Assembly (NCBI GenBank): GCA_025359245.1
Contig: JANYGW010000038.1
Span: 1-35,485 of the forward strand
Direction of reading: 5' to 3'
Length of the DNA: 35,485 nucleotides
From: Massilia sp.
GTDB lineage: Bacteria > Pseudomonadota > Gammaproteobacteria > Burkholderiales > Burkholderiaceae_D
The position numbers and the translations under genes are program-made. The notes beneath the pieces are model-generated. The model did no database searches, was not told the origin of the DNA, and saw nothing but the letters and a program-made list of their open reading frames with translations. This document shows positions 15,551-25,283 of this stretch, in pieces. Numbering within the stretch: position 1 is the stretch's first letter; the number at the start of each line of letters is the position of its first letter.

Positions 15551-17992
15551 ATGGAACTCAAACGCATTACGCTGCCGCCGATAAGCGCGCCCGGCGAGGT
15601 CACCACGTTCTATTCATTCGAAAGCGGCACGGCGCGCAGTGTCGCGCTGTCCAACACGGCCGTCTTGCTGGCGAGCCGCCACAATGCCACCGTGCCCGTG
15701 CTGATGATCGACTGGGATACCGAGTCGCCCGGCCTGCACCACCATTTCGGGCGCCACGAGGCGCGCCCCGGACTGCTCGAATACTTCCAGGCCTGCAGCG
15801 AATATTTGGCGCGGCTGGGCCGGCCGCCGGCCGGCGCCGACGATACCGGGCTGGCGCGCCAGGTGCTCGAGGCGGTCGACTGGGAGCTGTACGTCGAACG
15901 GGTCGACGACAGCCGCCCGCTGTACCTGATGCGCGCCGGCCTGTTCGACGACAGCTACGGCGAGCGCGCCGACAGCATGGACTGGGACCGCCTGTTCGCG
16001 GCCTGCCCGGCGCTGTTTCGCTGCTTCGGCGAGCACCTGGCGCGGCGCTTCCGGCATGTGCTGGTCGACGCCCGCAGCGGCCGTTCGGCCGCGGTCAGCA
16101 TCTGCACCACGCTGCTGCCGCGCAAGCTGGTGACGCTGTTTACGCCCAACCAGCGCAGCCTCGACGGCCTGGCCGGCGTCGTCACGCGCGCCATCGATTA
16201 CCGCTGCAGCCACGAGGAAGAGCAGCGCCCGCTGCTGGTCTATCCCTTGCCCTCGGCGATCGACAGCGCCGACTGCGAGCGCCGCATCCAGTGGCGCCGC
16301 GGCGACCCGCAGCGCGGCCTGGCCGGCTACCAGCCCGCGCTGGAAAAATTGCTGCGCCAGTGCTACCGCTTGTCGCACTTGTCGCTCGATAACTATCTGG
16401 ACGAAGTGCAGCTGCAGCAGACCAATGCCATGTCCGGCGGCGAGCACCTGCCGGCCGTGGCCGCGCACGACGCCGACCGCTTTTCGCTCACCCGCACCTT
16501 CGAAGCATTGCTCGAATGGCTGGCCGACGGCCGCTTTCCCTGGCAATCTTTGGATGAGGTGCGGCTGGCGTCCGCCATCGCCAGTGCCCGCGCCCTGAGC
16601 GGCGCCCCCCCCGGCGGCGCCATCGCATTGCCGCTGGCGCGCGACCTGAACCACCTGGGCATGCTGTACCGCGAGCAGGGCCGCGCGGCGCCGGCCTTGG
16701 CCTGCTTCGAAGAGAGCCTGGCGCTGCGCCAGCGCGTGCTGGGCGACGAACACCGCGACACGCGCAGCAGCCGCGTCAACCTGGCCAGCCTGCTGCGCGA
16801 CAGCGGCAAGCTGCCCGAGGCCAGCTTCCTGCACGAAATGCTGTACGAAGACTGTCTGCGCCTGCTCGGCGCCGACCATCCCGACACGCTGGCGGCCCGT
16901 TCGGCGCTGGCGGCCACGCTGGCGATGTTGGGCGAGTTCGAACGCGCGCTGGCGCTGCATGAACAAGTCATCGCCGATTGCGAGCGGCTGTTCGGCGCGG
17001 CCTGCGCGATGACGCTCGACAGCCTGGCCGGCCAGGCGCAAACGCTGACCCGGCGCGGCGAATTCGCGCGCGCGCGCATGGTCTACGAACGGGTGCTGCA
17101 GGGACGCGAACGTTTGCTCGGCAGCGAGCACAGCGACACCTTGCGCTGCGCCGCGCAGCTGGCCATGCTGCTGTCCGAAATGGGCGACCTGAACCATGCG
17201 CGCAAGCTGCAGCAGGACGTCGTCGACGCGCGCGACCGCCAGTTGGGCAACGACCACGCGCTCACACTCGAGGCGCGCGAGCAGCTGGCCGACATCCTGG
17301 CCGCGCAGGGCGACCTCGACGGCCTGCGCAAGGTGCTCGAGGCGCTCGCCGCCGGGCGCGAGCGCAGTCTGGGGGCCGAACATCCGGCGACCCTGACGGC
17401 CCAGCTGAAACTGGCCTCGATGCTGAGCGACCAGGGCCAGCTCGACGCCGCCTGCCGGCTGCAGCAGCGCCTGGTCAGCTTGCACGAGCGGGTGCACGGC
17501 GTGGACGACCTGCACACGCTCAACAGCAAACAGGCGCTGGCCACCACGCTGTCGCGCCAGGGGCACAGCATCGATGCGCGCCGGCTCGAGGATAGCGTGC
17601 TGCAGGGCAGCGCGCGCCTGATCAACAACCGCGGCATGGTGTCCGGCCCGCATGACTCCCATGCCGGCGCGCTGGGGCTGCGCGCCGCCATCCTCGACGG
17701 GCGCGCCAGCATCAGCCAGGCCGACAGCCTGGTCCATAAGCTGGCCCAGCTGCAGGACCTGATCGACAACAACAGCGAGCGCGAAGCGCGCGAACTGGCC
17801 GACTGCCTGCGCCATCCGGTGTTGCTCTCCAAGGCGCTCCATCCGCTGCGCGATCGCGGGATCGAGCTGATCAAGCAGGTCTACCGGCGCGACAACGACA
17901 TGGACGCCTTGCTGTCGTTTACACAAGAGGAGGTGTCTTCGCTGCATGAAGCCTTGTTCGAGGCGACCGCCGGGCGACCGGTGACGGCGTAG
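15551..17992 (+). CDS. Degenerate KGGVGR-type ParA-like NTPase fused to kinesin-light-chain-type TPR repeats
   Basis: This 813-residue protein has three parts. Residues about 15-260 have the fold pattern of ParA/MinD-like KGGVGR-variant ATPases: TTFYSFESGTARSVALSNTA, then VLMIDWDTESPGLHHHFG (50-67), then FRHVLVDARSGRS and LVTLFTPNQRSLDG. The nucleotide loop, normally YKGGVGRT/S, reads FESGTARS (23-30): the signature lysine and both glycine positions are changed. Residues about 365-695 hold eight 42-residue TPRs with the recurring LLG..H..TL motif of kinesin light chain repeats. Residues 700-813 are helical and unrecognised. TGAGGAG lies about eight bases before the ATG. The layout resembles FxsT-like proteins paired with TIR partners; a sensor/scaffold role is inference. 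Confidence 0.85.
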   Translation: MELKRITLPPISAPGEVTTFYSFESGTARSVALSNTAVLLASRHNATVPVLMIDWDTESPGLHHHFGRHEARPGLLEYFQACSEYLARLGRPPAGADDTGLARQVLEAVDWELYVERVDDSRPLYLMRAGLFDDSYGERADSMDWDRLFAACPALFRCFGEHLARRFRHVLVDARSGRSAAVSICTTLLPRKLVTLFTPNQRSLDGLAGVVTRAIDYRCSHEEEQRPLLVYPLPSAIDSADCERRIQWRRGDPQRGLAGYQPALEKLLRQCYRLSHLSLDNYLDEVQLQQTNAMSGGEHLPAVAAHDADRFSLTRTFEALLEWLADGRFPWQSLDEVRLASAIASARALSGAPPGGAIALPLARDLNHLGMLYREQGRAAPALACFEESLALRQRVLGDEHRDTRSSRVNLASLLRDSGKLPEASFLHEMLYEDCLRLLGADHPDTLAARSALAATLAMLGEFERALALHEQVIADCERLFGAACAMTLDSLAGQAQTLTRRGEFARARMVYERVLQGRERLLGSEHSDTLRCAAQLAMLLSEMGDLNHARKLQQDVVDARDRQLGNDHALTLEAREQLADILAAQGDLDGLRKVLEALAAGRERSLGAEHPATLTAQLKLASMLSDQGQLDAACRLQQRLVSLHERVHGVDDLHTLNSKQALATTLSRQGHSIDARRLEDSVLQGSARLINNRGMVSGPHDSHAGALGLRAAILDGRASISQADSLVHKLAQLQDLIDNNSEREARELADCLRHPVLLSKALHPLRDRGIELIKQVYRRDNDMDALLSFTQEEVSSLHEALFEATAGRPVTA

Positions 17993-18056
17993 CGCTTGCG
18001 TGGTGCCGGGCAGAAATTCTTATGGCCGCGGCCAGCGATGGCGCCGTTGCTTCGGG

Positions 18057-18062
18057 TAAAAT
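18057..18062 (+). promoter_or_regulatory. Candidate -10 element abutting surE
   Basis: TAAAAT (5 of 6 matches to TATAAT) ends six bases before the surE ATG, and no ribosome-binding site is visible. Transcription from it would start at about the A of the ATG, giving a leaderless message. No clear -35 hexamer is present. Confidence 0.3.
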
Positions 18063-18068
18063 CGCGGC

Positions 18069-18806
18069 ATGAGAATTCTTATCAGCAATGACGACGGCTA
18101 TCTCGCGCCCGGCCTGGCCGCCCTGGCCGACGCGCTCGCGGCGATCGCCGAGGTCGTCGTCGTCGCGCCCGACAGCAACCGTTCCGGCGCCTCCAATTCG
18201 CTGTCGCTCGACCGCCCGCTGTCGGTCCAGCAGGCGGCCAACGGCTGTTATTTCGTCAACGGCACGCCGACCGACTGCGTGCACGTGGCGCTGACCGGCT
18301 TGCTCGATTACCGCCCCGACCTGGTCGTGTCCGGCATCAACAACGGCCAGAACATGGGCGACGACACGCTGTACTCGGGCACCGTGGCGGCCGCCACCGA
18401 AGCCTATCTGTTCGGCATCCCGGCGATCGCCTTTTCCCAGGTCGACCATGGCTGGCAACACATCGATGCGGCGGCCCGGATGGCGCGCGACATCGTGCAG
18501 CGCCGCTTCGACGGCCTGGCCTCGCCGTTCTTGCTGAATGTGAATATTCCGAACCTGCCCTACGAGGCGCTGGGACCGCTGCGCGCGACCCGGCTCGGGC
18601 GGCGCCACCCGTCCGAGCCGGTGATCCGGGCCCAGGACCCGCGCGGGCGCGACATTTACTGGATCGGCCCGCCGGGCGCCTGCCTCGACGCGGGCGAGGG
18701 CACCGATTTCCACGCCACCGCGCAGGGCGCCGTGTCGATCACGCCGCTGCAGATCGACCTGACCCACAAGGCCGAGCTGGCGATGCTGGCGCGGGGCCTG
18801 GCATGA
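18069..18806 (+). CDS. surE: 5'/3'-nucleotidase SurE
   Basis: This is a metal-dependent phosphatase acting on nucleoside 5'- and 3'-monophosphates, associated with stationary-phase survival. The 245-residue protein begins [10 protein letters not shown], where Asp8 and Asp9 bind the metal. Ser39 in SNRSGAS and the Asn pair in [12 protein letters not shown] (about 89-99) complete the site. Length matches the family. It heads the conserved surE-pcm-nlpD-rpoS cluster and overlaps pcm by four bases (ATGA). No ribosome-binding site precedes the ATG, whereas a TAAAAT box does. The TIR-TPR operon ends 76 bp upstream. Confidence 0.97.
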   Translation: MRILISNDDGYLAPGLAALADALAAIAEVVVVAPDSNRSGASNSLSLDRPLSVQQAANGCYFVNGTPTDCVHVALTGLLDYRPDLVVSGINNGQNMGDDTLYSGTVAAATEAYLFGIPAIAFSQVDHGWQHIDAAARMARDIVQRRFDGLASPFLLNVNIPNLPYEALGPLRATRLGRRHPSEPVIRAQDPRGRDIYWIGPPGACLDAGEGTDFHATAQGAVSITPLQIDLTHKAELAMLARGLA

Positions 18807-19678
18807 AGGACAAGCGCAGCACCTTTCCCTTGCCGCTGTCGTCGGTCACGGGCGGCGCCGCCAAGCCGGGCGCGTACGCCCCGGCCAAGGTCGCCACGCC
18901 GCAGACGGCGACCCGCAACGCCGCCCATACCACGGTGATCAAGCCCTACGTGGCGCCGGCCCGGGTGGCCTCGCCATCGAAGTCGCACAGCGACGCGCTG
19001 GCGCGCGCCCAGCCGGCACCGCAGCAGACGCCACGCGCCGACCTGATGGTGTCGGACGCGATCCGGCGCGCGATGGTCGTGCGCGTGGCCAGGCAGGGCG
19101 TGCAGGATCAGCTGGTGCTGGGCGCGCTCGAAGCGGTGCCGCGCCACCGTTTCATCGACGAGGCGCTGTCGGCCCAGGCCTACATCGACGCTTCGCTGCC
19201 GATCGGCCACAACCAGACTATTTCGCAGCCGTATATCGTCGGGCGCATGATCGAAGTGATGCGCAACGGCGGCCAGCTGGCCAATGTGCTGGAAATCGGC
19301 ACCGGCTGCGGCTACCAGGCGGCGGTGCTGTCGTGCGTGGCGCGCCAGGTGTATTCGATCGAGCGCATCAAGGCCCTGCACGAGCTGGCCAAGAACAACT
19401 TGCGTGCCCTGCGCATACCCAATCTGCGCTTGCACTTCGGAGATGGTATGCTTGGCCTGCCGCAGGCCGCCCCATTTGACGGTATCATCCTGGCCGCGGC
19501 CGGTCTCGAGGTGCCGCAGGCGCTGCTGGAGCAGCTGACCATCGGCGGCCGCCTGGTGGCGCCCGTTGGCGCGCGCGTCCAGCATTTGCAACTGATTACG
19601 CGCACCGGCAAATCCGAATGGCTGCATGAAACGCTTGAGGGGTGCCATTTTGTCCCCCTGCGTCCTGGCACCGTTTGA
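18803..19678 (+). CDS. pcm: Protein-L-isoaspartate O-methyltransferase with N-terminal extension
   Basis: This enzyme methylates isoaspartyl residues in aged proteins using S-adenosylmethionine and so initiates their repair. Residues about 80-291 form the catalytic domain. It has the substrate-side motif [16 protein letters not shown] (134-149), SAM motif [15 protein letters not shown] (162-175) and motif [11 protein letters not shown]. Residues 1-78 are a low-complexity Ala/Pro/Thr-rich extension absent from the roughly 208-residue E. coli enzyme. I believe similar extensions occur in Burkholderiales. The ATG overlaps the surE stop by four bases, indicating translational coupling. Confidence 0.95.
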   Translation: MKDKRSTFPLPLSSVTGGAAKPGAYAPAKVATPQTATRNAAHTTVIKPYVAPARVASPSKSHSDALARAQPAPQQTPRADLMVSDAIRRAMVVRVARQGVQDQLVLGALEAVPRHRFIDEALSAQAYIDASLPIGHNQTISQPYIVGRMIEVMRNGGQLANVLEIGTGCGYQAAVLSCVARQVYSIERIKALHELAKNNLRALRIPNLRLHFGDGMLGLPQAAPFDGIILAAAGLEVPQALLEQLTIGGRLVAPVGARVQHLQLITRTGKSEWLHETLEGCHFVPLRPGTV

Positions 19679-19709
19679 GGCCGTGCCCAAGAATGACGAC
19701 CTACACACT

Positions 19710-20645
19710 ATGAGAATGAATCGCACAAGCCACCTCCTCCTGCTGGCCCTGACCCTCGGATTGCTCAGCGCCTGTAACAGCGTTTTGCGCCAGGCCCCCG
19801 TCGTCGAACGCAGCGCTGTCGTTGAAGCCCGGCCGGCGCCGGCCGCGGCCGAAGAACCGAAGGACGAACGCTTCTTCTATACCGTCAAGCGCGGCGACAC
19901 GCTGATGGGCATCGCGCTCGATTACGGCCAGAATTACCGCGACCTGGCTACCTGGAACAACCTGGCCAACCCGAACGACATCAAGGTCGACCAGGTGCTG
20001 CGCGTGGCGCCGCCCGACCAGGTCGCCGGCGTGCAAACGACGCCGGTGCCGCTGCCCGACACCAAGCCGGCGCCGCCGCCGGTGCCGAAAAAGAGCACGC
20101 CGAAAGCCGACAAGAAGCCGTATTCCGACGCCGCGCTGGCCGAGGCGCACAAAGGCGAGAACGCGAACGGCAAAGCCGATGTCAAACCGGCAGACAAGCA
20201 TGAGGGGGCCGACGTTCCCGCGCTCGCCGTCAAGTCCGGCATTGCCGCCGGCAGCGTGGTGACGGCCACCGACGACGATAAATTGAGCTGGATGTGGCCG
20301 TCCAACGGCAAGATCGTGGCCACCTTCGACGAAGGCAAGAACAAGGGTATCGACATCGCCGGACGCGCCGGGCAACAGGTGATGGCCGCCGGCGCCGGAA
20401 AAGTCATGTACGCCGGTAGCGGCATCCGCGGATATGGTAATCTGGTGATTGTGAAGCACAGCAATAGCCTGTTGTCGGCGTATGCCCACAACCGCAACAT
20501 TGTCGTCAAGGAAGGCGACACCGTGAACAAGGGTCAGGTCATTGCCGAAATGGGCGATTCGGACGCCGATTCGGTCAAGCTGCACTTTGAAATCCGCCAG
20601 CAGGGCAAGCCGGTGGATCCGTCGAGGTTCCTGCCCAACCGTTAA
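19710..20645 (+). CDS. nlpD: NlpD-like LysM/LytM murein hydrolase activator lipoprotein
   Basis: This outer-membrane lipoprotein activates the septal amidase during daughter-cell separation (family role of NlpD). From the ATG at 19710 the protein is 311 residues. It has a lipoprotein signal ending LLSAC (Cys22), a LysM peptidoglycan-binding domain (about 57-100, [14 protein letters not shown]), a Pro/Lys-rich linker and a C-terminal LytM/M23 domain. The zinc ligands of active M23 peptidases are degenerate (KGIDIAG in place of an HxGxD-type motif), which fits an activator. An ATG at 19716 is an alternative, and the ribosome-binding site is poor for both. In E. coli, nlpD contains the main rpoS promoter; I could not identify one here. 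Confidence 0.93.
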   Translation: MRMNRTSHLLLLALTLGLLSACNSVLRQAPVVERSAVVEARPAPAAAEEPKDERFFYTVKRGDTLMGIALDYGQNYRDLATWNNLANPNDIKVDQVLRVAPPDQVAGVQTTPVPLPDTKPAPPPVPKKSTPKADKKPYSDAALAEAHKGENANGKADVKPADKHEGADVPALAVKSGIAAGSVVTATDDDKLSWMWPSNGKIVATFDEGKNKGIDIAGRAGQQVMAAGAGKVMYAGSGIRGYGNLVIVKHSNSLLSAYAHNRNIVVKEGDTVNKGQVIAEMGDSDADSVKLHFEIRQQGKPVDPSRFLPNR

Positions 20646-20673
20646 ACTGTTTGCCCGGCCACCAGGGTCGCCC

Positions 20674-21684
<1,011 letters not shown>

Positions 21685-21769
21685 TGCGCGCGGGCTGAAA
21701 CGCAGCGCTGCCCCCTCCTGTTTCCCTTTTTTTGACCTCTCATGCCACGCTTTGCGCGTGTTTTTCGCC

Positions 21770-23134
21770 ATGCAAGACACCATTCTCGACATCAAATCCC
21801 TCGACATGGACGCCCGCGGCGTCGGCCACCTCGCCAATGAGGACGGCTCGCCGGGCAAGGTGATTTTTGTCGAAGGCGCCTTGCCGGGCGAGCAGGTCAG
21901 CTTCCTGACGTTCAAGAAAAAGAAGAACTGGGAAGCGGCGCGCATGACGGTCCTGCACCGCGCCTCGGCCATGCGGGTCGAGCCGAAATGCCAGCACTTC
22001 GACTACTGCGGCGGCTGCTCGATGCAGCACCTGGAGCCGTCGGCCCAGGTGGCGATGAAGCAGCGCGTGCTGGAAGACAACCTGTGGCACATTTCCAAGG
22101 TCAAGGCCGACAACATCATGCGCCCGATGTACGGGCCGACCTGGGGTTACCGCTACCGCGCGCGCCTGTCGGTGCGGCACGTGGTCAAGAAGGGGACGGT
22201 GCTGGTCGGCTTCCACGAGAAACGCTCCGCCTTCGTGGCCGACATCAGCGACTGCAAGATATTGCCGCCGCACGTGGCCGCGATGCTGATGCCGCTGCGC
22301 GCGCTGGTGGGCAGCCTGTCGATCTACGACCAGGTGCCGCAGATCGAAGTGGCGGTCGGCGAAGAGACCACTGCGATGGTATTGCGCATCATGGCGCCCT
22401 TGAGCGCGGCCGATGAGGTGCTGCTCAAGGCCTTTGCCGACCAGTGGAACATCCAGTGGTGGCTGCAGACCAAGGGGCCGGAAACGGCGGCGCCGTTCTA
22501 TCCGCTGGACAAGGAACTGTTCTACACCTTGCCCGAGTTCGGCGTCAAGATGCCGTTCAAGCCGGTCGACTTCACCCAGGTCAATCACCACATCAACCGC
22601 GTGCTGGTGCACAAGGCACTCAATCTGCTGGACGTGCAGCCGGGCGACCGCGTGGCCGACCTGTTCTGCGGCCTGGGCAACTTCACCTTGCCGCTGGCGA
22701 CGCTGTGCCGCGAAGTGGTCGGCATCGAGGGCAGCACCGCGCTGACCGAACGCGCACGCGAGAATGCCCGCGCCAACGGCCTGTCCGACAAGACCAGCTT
22801 CTCGACCCGCAACCTGTTCGACGTGAGCAACGAAGACCTGGCCGCGCTGGGCAAGTTCGACCGCATGCTGATCGACCCGCCGCGCGATGGCGCGATGGCG
22901 CTGGTGCAGGCGCTGGCGCACTTGAAGCTGAGCCACCCGGAGATGCTGCCCTCGCGCATCGTGTACGTGTCGTGCAGCCCGTCGACGCTGGCGCGCGATG
23001 CCGGCATCCTGACCCACGAAGCGGGCTACGTCTTGAAAAAGGCGGGCGTGGTCAACATGTTTCCGCACACGTCGCACGTAGAATCGATGGCGGTGTTTGA
23101 GCTGCAGCCGGAAAGCAATAGCAACGATCTCTGA
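21770..23134 (+). CDS. rlmD: 23S rRNA (uracil(1939)-C(5))-methyltransferase RlmD
   Basis: This is a SAM-dependent iron-sulfur methyltransferase that forms m5U1939 in 23S rRNA. The 454-residue protein starts with a TRAM domain (about 5-65). The [4Fe-4S] cysteines are C74, C80, C83 (CQHFDYCGGC) and C162 (DCKIL). The SAM site is VADLFCGLGNFTLPLA, the catalytic segment includes DPPRDG, and Cys402 in YVSCSPSTLARD is the nucleophile. HVESMAVFEL near the end is typical of the RlmD/TrmA group. The ATG at 21770 is the best N-terminus because the TRAM domain begins there. No strong ribosome-binding site is visible. Confidence 0.95.
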   Translation: MQDTILDIKSLDMDARGVGHLANEDGSPGKVIFVEGALPGEQVSFLTFKKKKNWEAARMTVLHRASAMRVEPKCQHFDYCGGCSMQHLEPSAQVAMKQRVLEDNLWHISKVKADNIMRPMYGPTWGYRYRARLSVRHVVKKGTVLVGFHEKRSAFVADISDCKILPPHVAAMLMPLRALVGSLSIYDQVPQIEVAVGEETTAMVLRIMAPLSAADEVLLKAFADQWNIQWWLQTKGPETAAPFYPLDKELFYTLPEFGVKMPFKPVDFTQVNHHINRVLVHKALNLLDVQPGDRVADLFCGLGNFTLPLATLCREVVGIEGSTALTERARENARANGLSDKTSFSTRNLFDVSNEDLAALGKFDRMLIDPPRDGAMALVQALAHLKLSHPEMLPSRIVYVSCSPSTLARDAGILTHEAGYVLKKAGVVNMFPHTSHVESMAVFELQPESNSNDL

Positions 23135-23178
23135 TGACAGGCGCCATCCCGGTGCCGTCGTGACAGCTGGGGGTATCG

Positions 23179-23790
23179 ATGAATCATCCATTGCGCTGCC
23201 AATGCGGCACGCTGCGCGGGCATGTCAGCCAGCCTGAAAAATGCACGCGGATCGTGTGCTACTGCAAGGATTGCCGGGCCTTTGCCCAATTCCTCGGCAA
23301 TGCCGGCGGCATACTCGACGCGCTGGGCGGCACCGACATCATCGCGACGCATCCGCAGTCGGTCACTTTTACCGATGGCCAGCAGGCGCTCGCCTGCATG
23401 TCGCTGTCAGGGACGGGCATGCTGCGCTGGTATGCCAGTTGTTGCAATACCCCGATCGGCAACACCTCGCGTGACATCAGGATGGCCTATGTCGGCCTGG
23501 TTCACTCCTGCCTGGACGATGCGTCCGGCCGTCTCGACGATGTTTTTGGACCGGTCCGCATGCGTACCGGGGCGAAAAAAGGCGCGCAGGGTCATCCCCC
23601 GTCCTCGACCTGGGGCACGATGGCGACGATGGCCGGATTCGCGTCGAAGCTGCTGCGGGCGCGCCTGGACGGCAGCTACCGGCGCACGCCGTTTTTCAAC
23701 GCCGAGCAGGGTACGCCAGTGGTCGCGCCGAAGGTGCTGACCCCGGAACAGCGCGCGCAGCTTGCAACGCCTGGTGATAAACCTGCTTGA
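23179..23790 (+). CDS. DUF6151-like cysteine-rich protein (GFA-like zinc fold)
   Basis: This 203-residue protein has a cysteine pattern like that of glutathione-dependent formaldehyde-activating (GFA) proteins: CxC (C7, C9), CYCKDC (C27, C29, C32) and SCCNTPIGN (C88, C89). These probably bind zinc. The overall sequence fits the uncharacterised DUF6151 group. GGGGG about six bases before the ATG can serve as a ribosome-binding site. It begins 44 bp after rlmD and opens the accessory block that runs to about 28800. Function is unknown. Confidence 0.75.
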   Translation: MNHPLRCQCGTLRGHVSQPEKCTRIVCYCKDCRAFAQFLGNAGGILDALGGTDIIATHPQSVTFTDGQQALACMSLSGTGMLRWYASCCNTPIGNTSRDIRMAYVGLVHSCLDDASGRLDDVFGPVRMRTGAKKGAQGHPPSSTWGTMATMAGFASKLLRARLDGSYRRTPFFNAEQGTPVVAPKVLTPEQRAQLATPGDKPA

Positions 23791-23934
23791 AAACAAGGCC
23801 GGACCGACCGCCGCGAGCGTGGAATCCCACTTGTCCGCGACACGCTTTTTTCGTTGCTTGAAAAAACGCGCTCGACCTTGAGCAATTGACTTTTTGGCGT
23901 CATACTGGCTTGATCTTATGTCAAGAAAAATCCA

Positions 23935-24408
23935 ATGAAAAAAATTGTCATGCTCGCGCTCGCACTCGGCGTTTCCGCTTGTCAGACCACTGACTATGAG
24001 GGGAAGGGGCACTTTCTCACCAACGACACACGCCAATCGGTCGCGCCGCAGCAGTTGAGCGAGATTTCCAAATCGTGGAAAAATGATGCGCGCGCAGCGT
24101 TCAGGACTTCCCAAACGGACGCTGGCACGGTCGCCTGGATTGCCGACTTCATCGCCGTCACGGAAGCGCAGGGCACGCAAGGCATCGGCCGCTGCAGCGC
24201 GCTCACCGCGCTCGAATTGAAGCGCTTGCCGTTGACGCGTTTCACGATCTACGATGATGTCAAGAAGGTCTATCGGCACTACCTGCCAGAGCGATACAAT
24301 GAAGCCTGGTTCGTCGACAGCTGCGGGAAACGGCGCGAATGGCGGGTATTTTACGATCCGGCGGATCGCAATCCGCTGACGGTCCTGCTGTGGGACGCCG
24401 GCAAATGA
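23935..24408 (+). CDS. Putative lipoprotein, function unknown
   Basis: This 157-residue protein has a short lipoprotein signal (MKKIVMLALALGVSAC, lipidated Cys16). The mature part is about 140 residues with two further cysteines (GIGRCSA and VDSCGKRREW) that could form a disulfide. I do not recognise a family. The upstream 144 bp contain TTGACT (23886-23891), but no matching -10 at good spacing. They also contain an AT-paired hairpin at 23846-23866. The lower GC content around the start differs from the core genes. Confidence 0.7.
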   Translation: MKKIVMLALALGVSACQTTDYEGKGHFLTNDTRQSVAPQQLSEISKSWKNDARAAFRTSQTDAGTVAWIADFIAVTEAQGTQGIGRCSALTALELKRLPLTRFTIYDDVKKVYRHYLPERYNEAWFVDSCGKRREWRVFYDPADRNPLTVLLWDAGK

Positions 24409-24465
24409 TGGCGTGCTGAAAGCGTTCTAGCAGGGCAACGCGGGACGCTAATCCGGAGAGCGAAC

Positions 24466-24882
24466 GTGGCTGAAAACAAGACCAGGCCCACTGCGGCCAG
24501 CGTCGACGCCTATCTGGCCGCGATCGGCGACGAGCGGCGGCGCAGCGACTGCGTGGCCATCGCGGCAATGATGTCGCGCATCACGACGGCGGCGCCGGCA
24601 ATGTGGGGCAGCAGCATTGTCGGCTTTGGCAGCTACCATTACAAGTACGCCAGTGGACACGAAGGCGATGCAGGACTGACCGGGTTTTCATCCAGAAAAG
24701 GCGATATCAGCGTCTACCTCGCCGCCGAAGGCACCGGCCAGCAGGCATTGCTGGCGCTGCTCGGACGCCACAAGATGGGCAAGGGCTGCCTGCATATCCG
24801 CACGCTGTCCGATGTCGACATGGGCGTGCTGGAACGGCTGATCGCCGCCTCGGTTGCCGAAGTTAAACGCCGGTACTGCTGA
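24466..24882 (+). CDS. DUF1801 domain protein
   Basis: This 138-residue protein carries the DUF1801 signature MWGSSIVGFGSYHYKYASG (46-64) and GFSSRKGDISVYL. The family has a YdhG-like fold and unknown biochemical function. The start codon is GTG at 24466, supported by GGAGAG (24455-24460) five bases upstream. It is the first gene of a tight four-gene unit: the VOC gene begins 20 bp after it, and the next two genes overlap. Confidence 0.85.
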   Translation: MAENKTRPTAASVDAYLAAIGDERRRSDCVAIAAMMSRITTAAPAMWGSSIVGFGSYHYKYASGHEGDAGLTGFSSRKGDISVYLAAEGTGQQALLALLGRHKMGKGCLHIRTLSDVDMGVLERLIAASVAEVKRRYC

Positions 24883-24902
24883 AGGGCAGGGGAGAGCGCA
24901 GC

Positions 24903-25283
24903 ATGGCCACACTCGATCACATCATCGTCAAAGTCAACGATCTCGACGCCAGCGTCGCCTTCTACACCGGGGTGTTGGGCTTCGCCGCCCAGGGCATGGA
25001 TGGGCCGTTTGCCGTCATCCGGGTCGGTCCCGACTGTCAGCTTCAGCTGGCGCCTTGGGGCACGCCCGGTTTTGAACACTACGCCTTCACTGTCTCGAAG
25101 GGCGAGTTCGACGACATATTCGGCCGCATCAAGGCGGCTGGCATCGGCTACGGCCCCACCTTCGATTCGGTCGGCGCGAATACCGGAGCCGGAGAGGAAG
25201 CCGGTGCGCGCGGCCTGGCGCCGACGCTGTATTTCAACGACCCCAATCGGCACCTGCTCGAGATCAGGACGTATGAACGATAA
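24903..25283 (+). CDS. VOC/glyoxalase superfamily protein
   Basis: This 126-residue protein has the paired beta-alpha-beta-beta-beta layout of the vicinal oxygen chelate superfamily. Probable metal ligands are His6 (LDHIIVKV), His59 (FEHYAF) and Glu120 (HLLEIRTYE), with Gln47 or Gln49 as the fourth, so an active metal site is plausible. The substrate cannot be told; relatives include glyoxalases, dioxygenases and antibiotic-binding proteins. GGGGAGAG precedes the ATG. The end overlaps the DUF3052 gene by 11 bases. Confidence 0.88.
   Translation: MATLDHIIVKVNDLDASVAFYTGVLGFAAQGMDGPFAVIRVGPDCQLQLAPWGTPGFEHYAFTVSKGEFDDIFGRIKAAGIGYGPTFDSVGANTGAGEEAGARGLAPTLYFNDPNRHLLEIRTYER

Noticed and set aside
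15614..17947. 777-codon open frame on the minus strand opposite the TPR gene
   Set aside because: It mirrors the GC-rich codon pattern of the plus-strand gene, shows no recognisable motif and is rich in Arg/Gln/Ala/Val, as antisense shadows are. The plus frame has clear TPR repeats and a ribosome-binding site.
14751..18068. Search for an FxSxx-COOH precursor peptide near the TIR/TPR pair
   Set aside because: No short frame ending in Phe-x-Ser-x-x before a stop was seen in the spacers on either side of the operon or between its genes.
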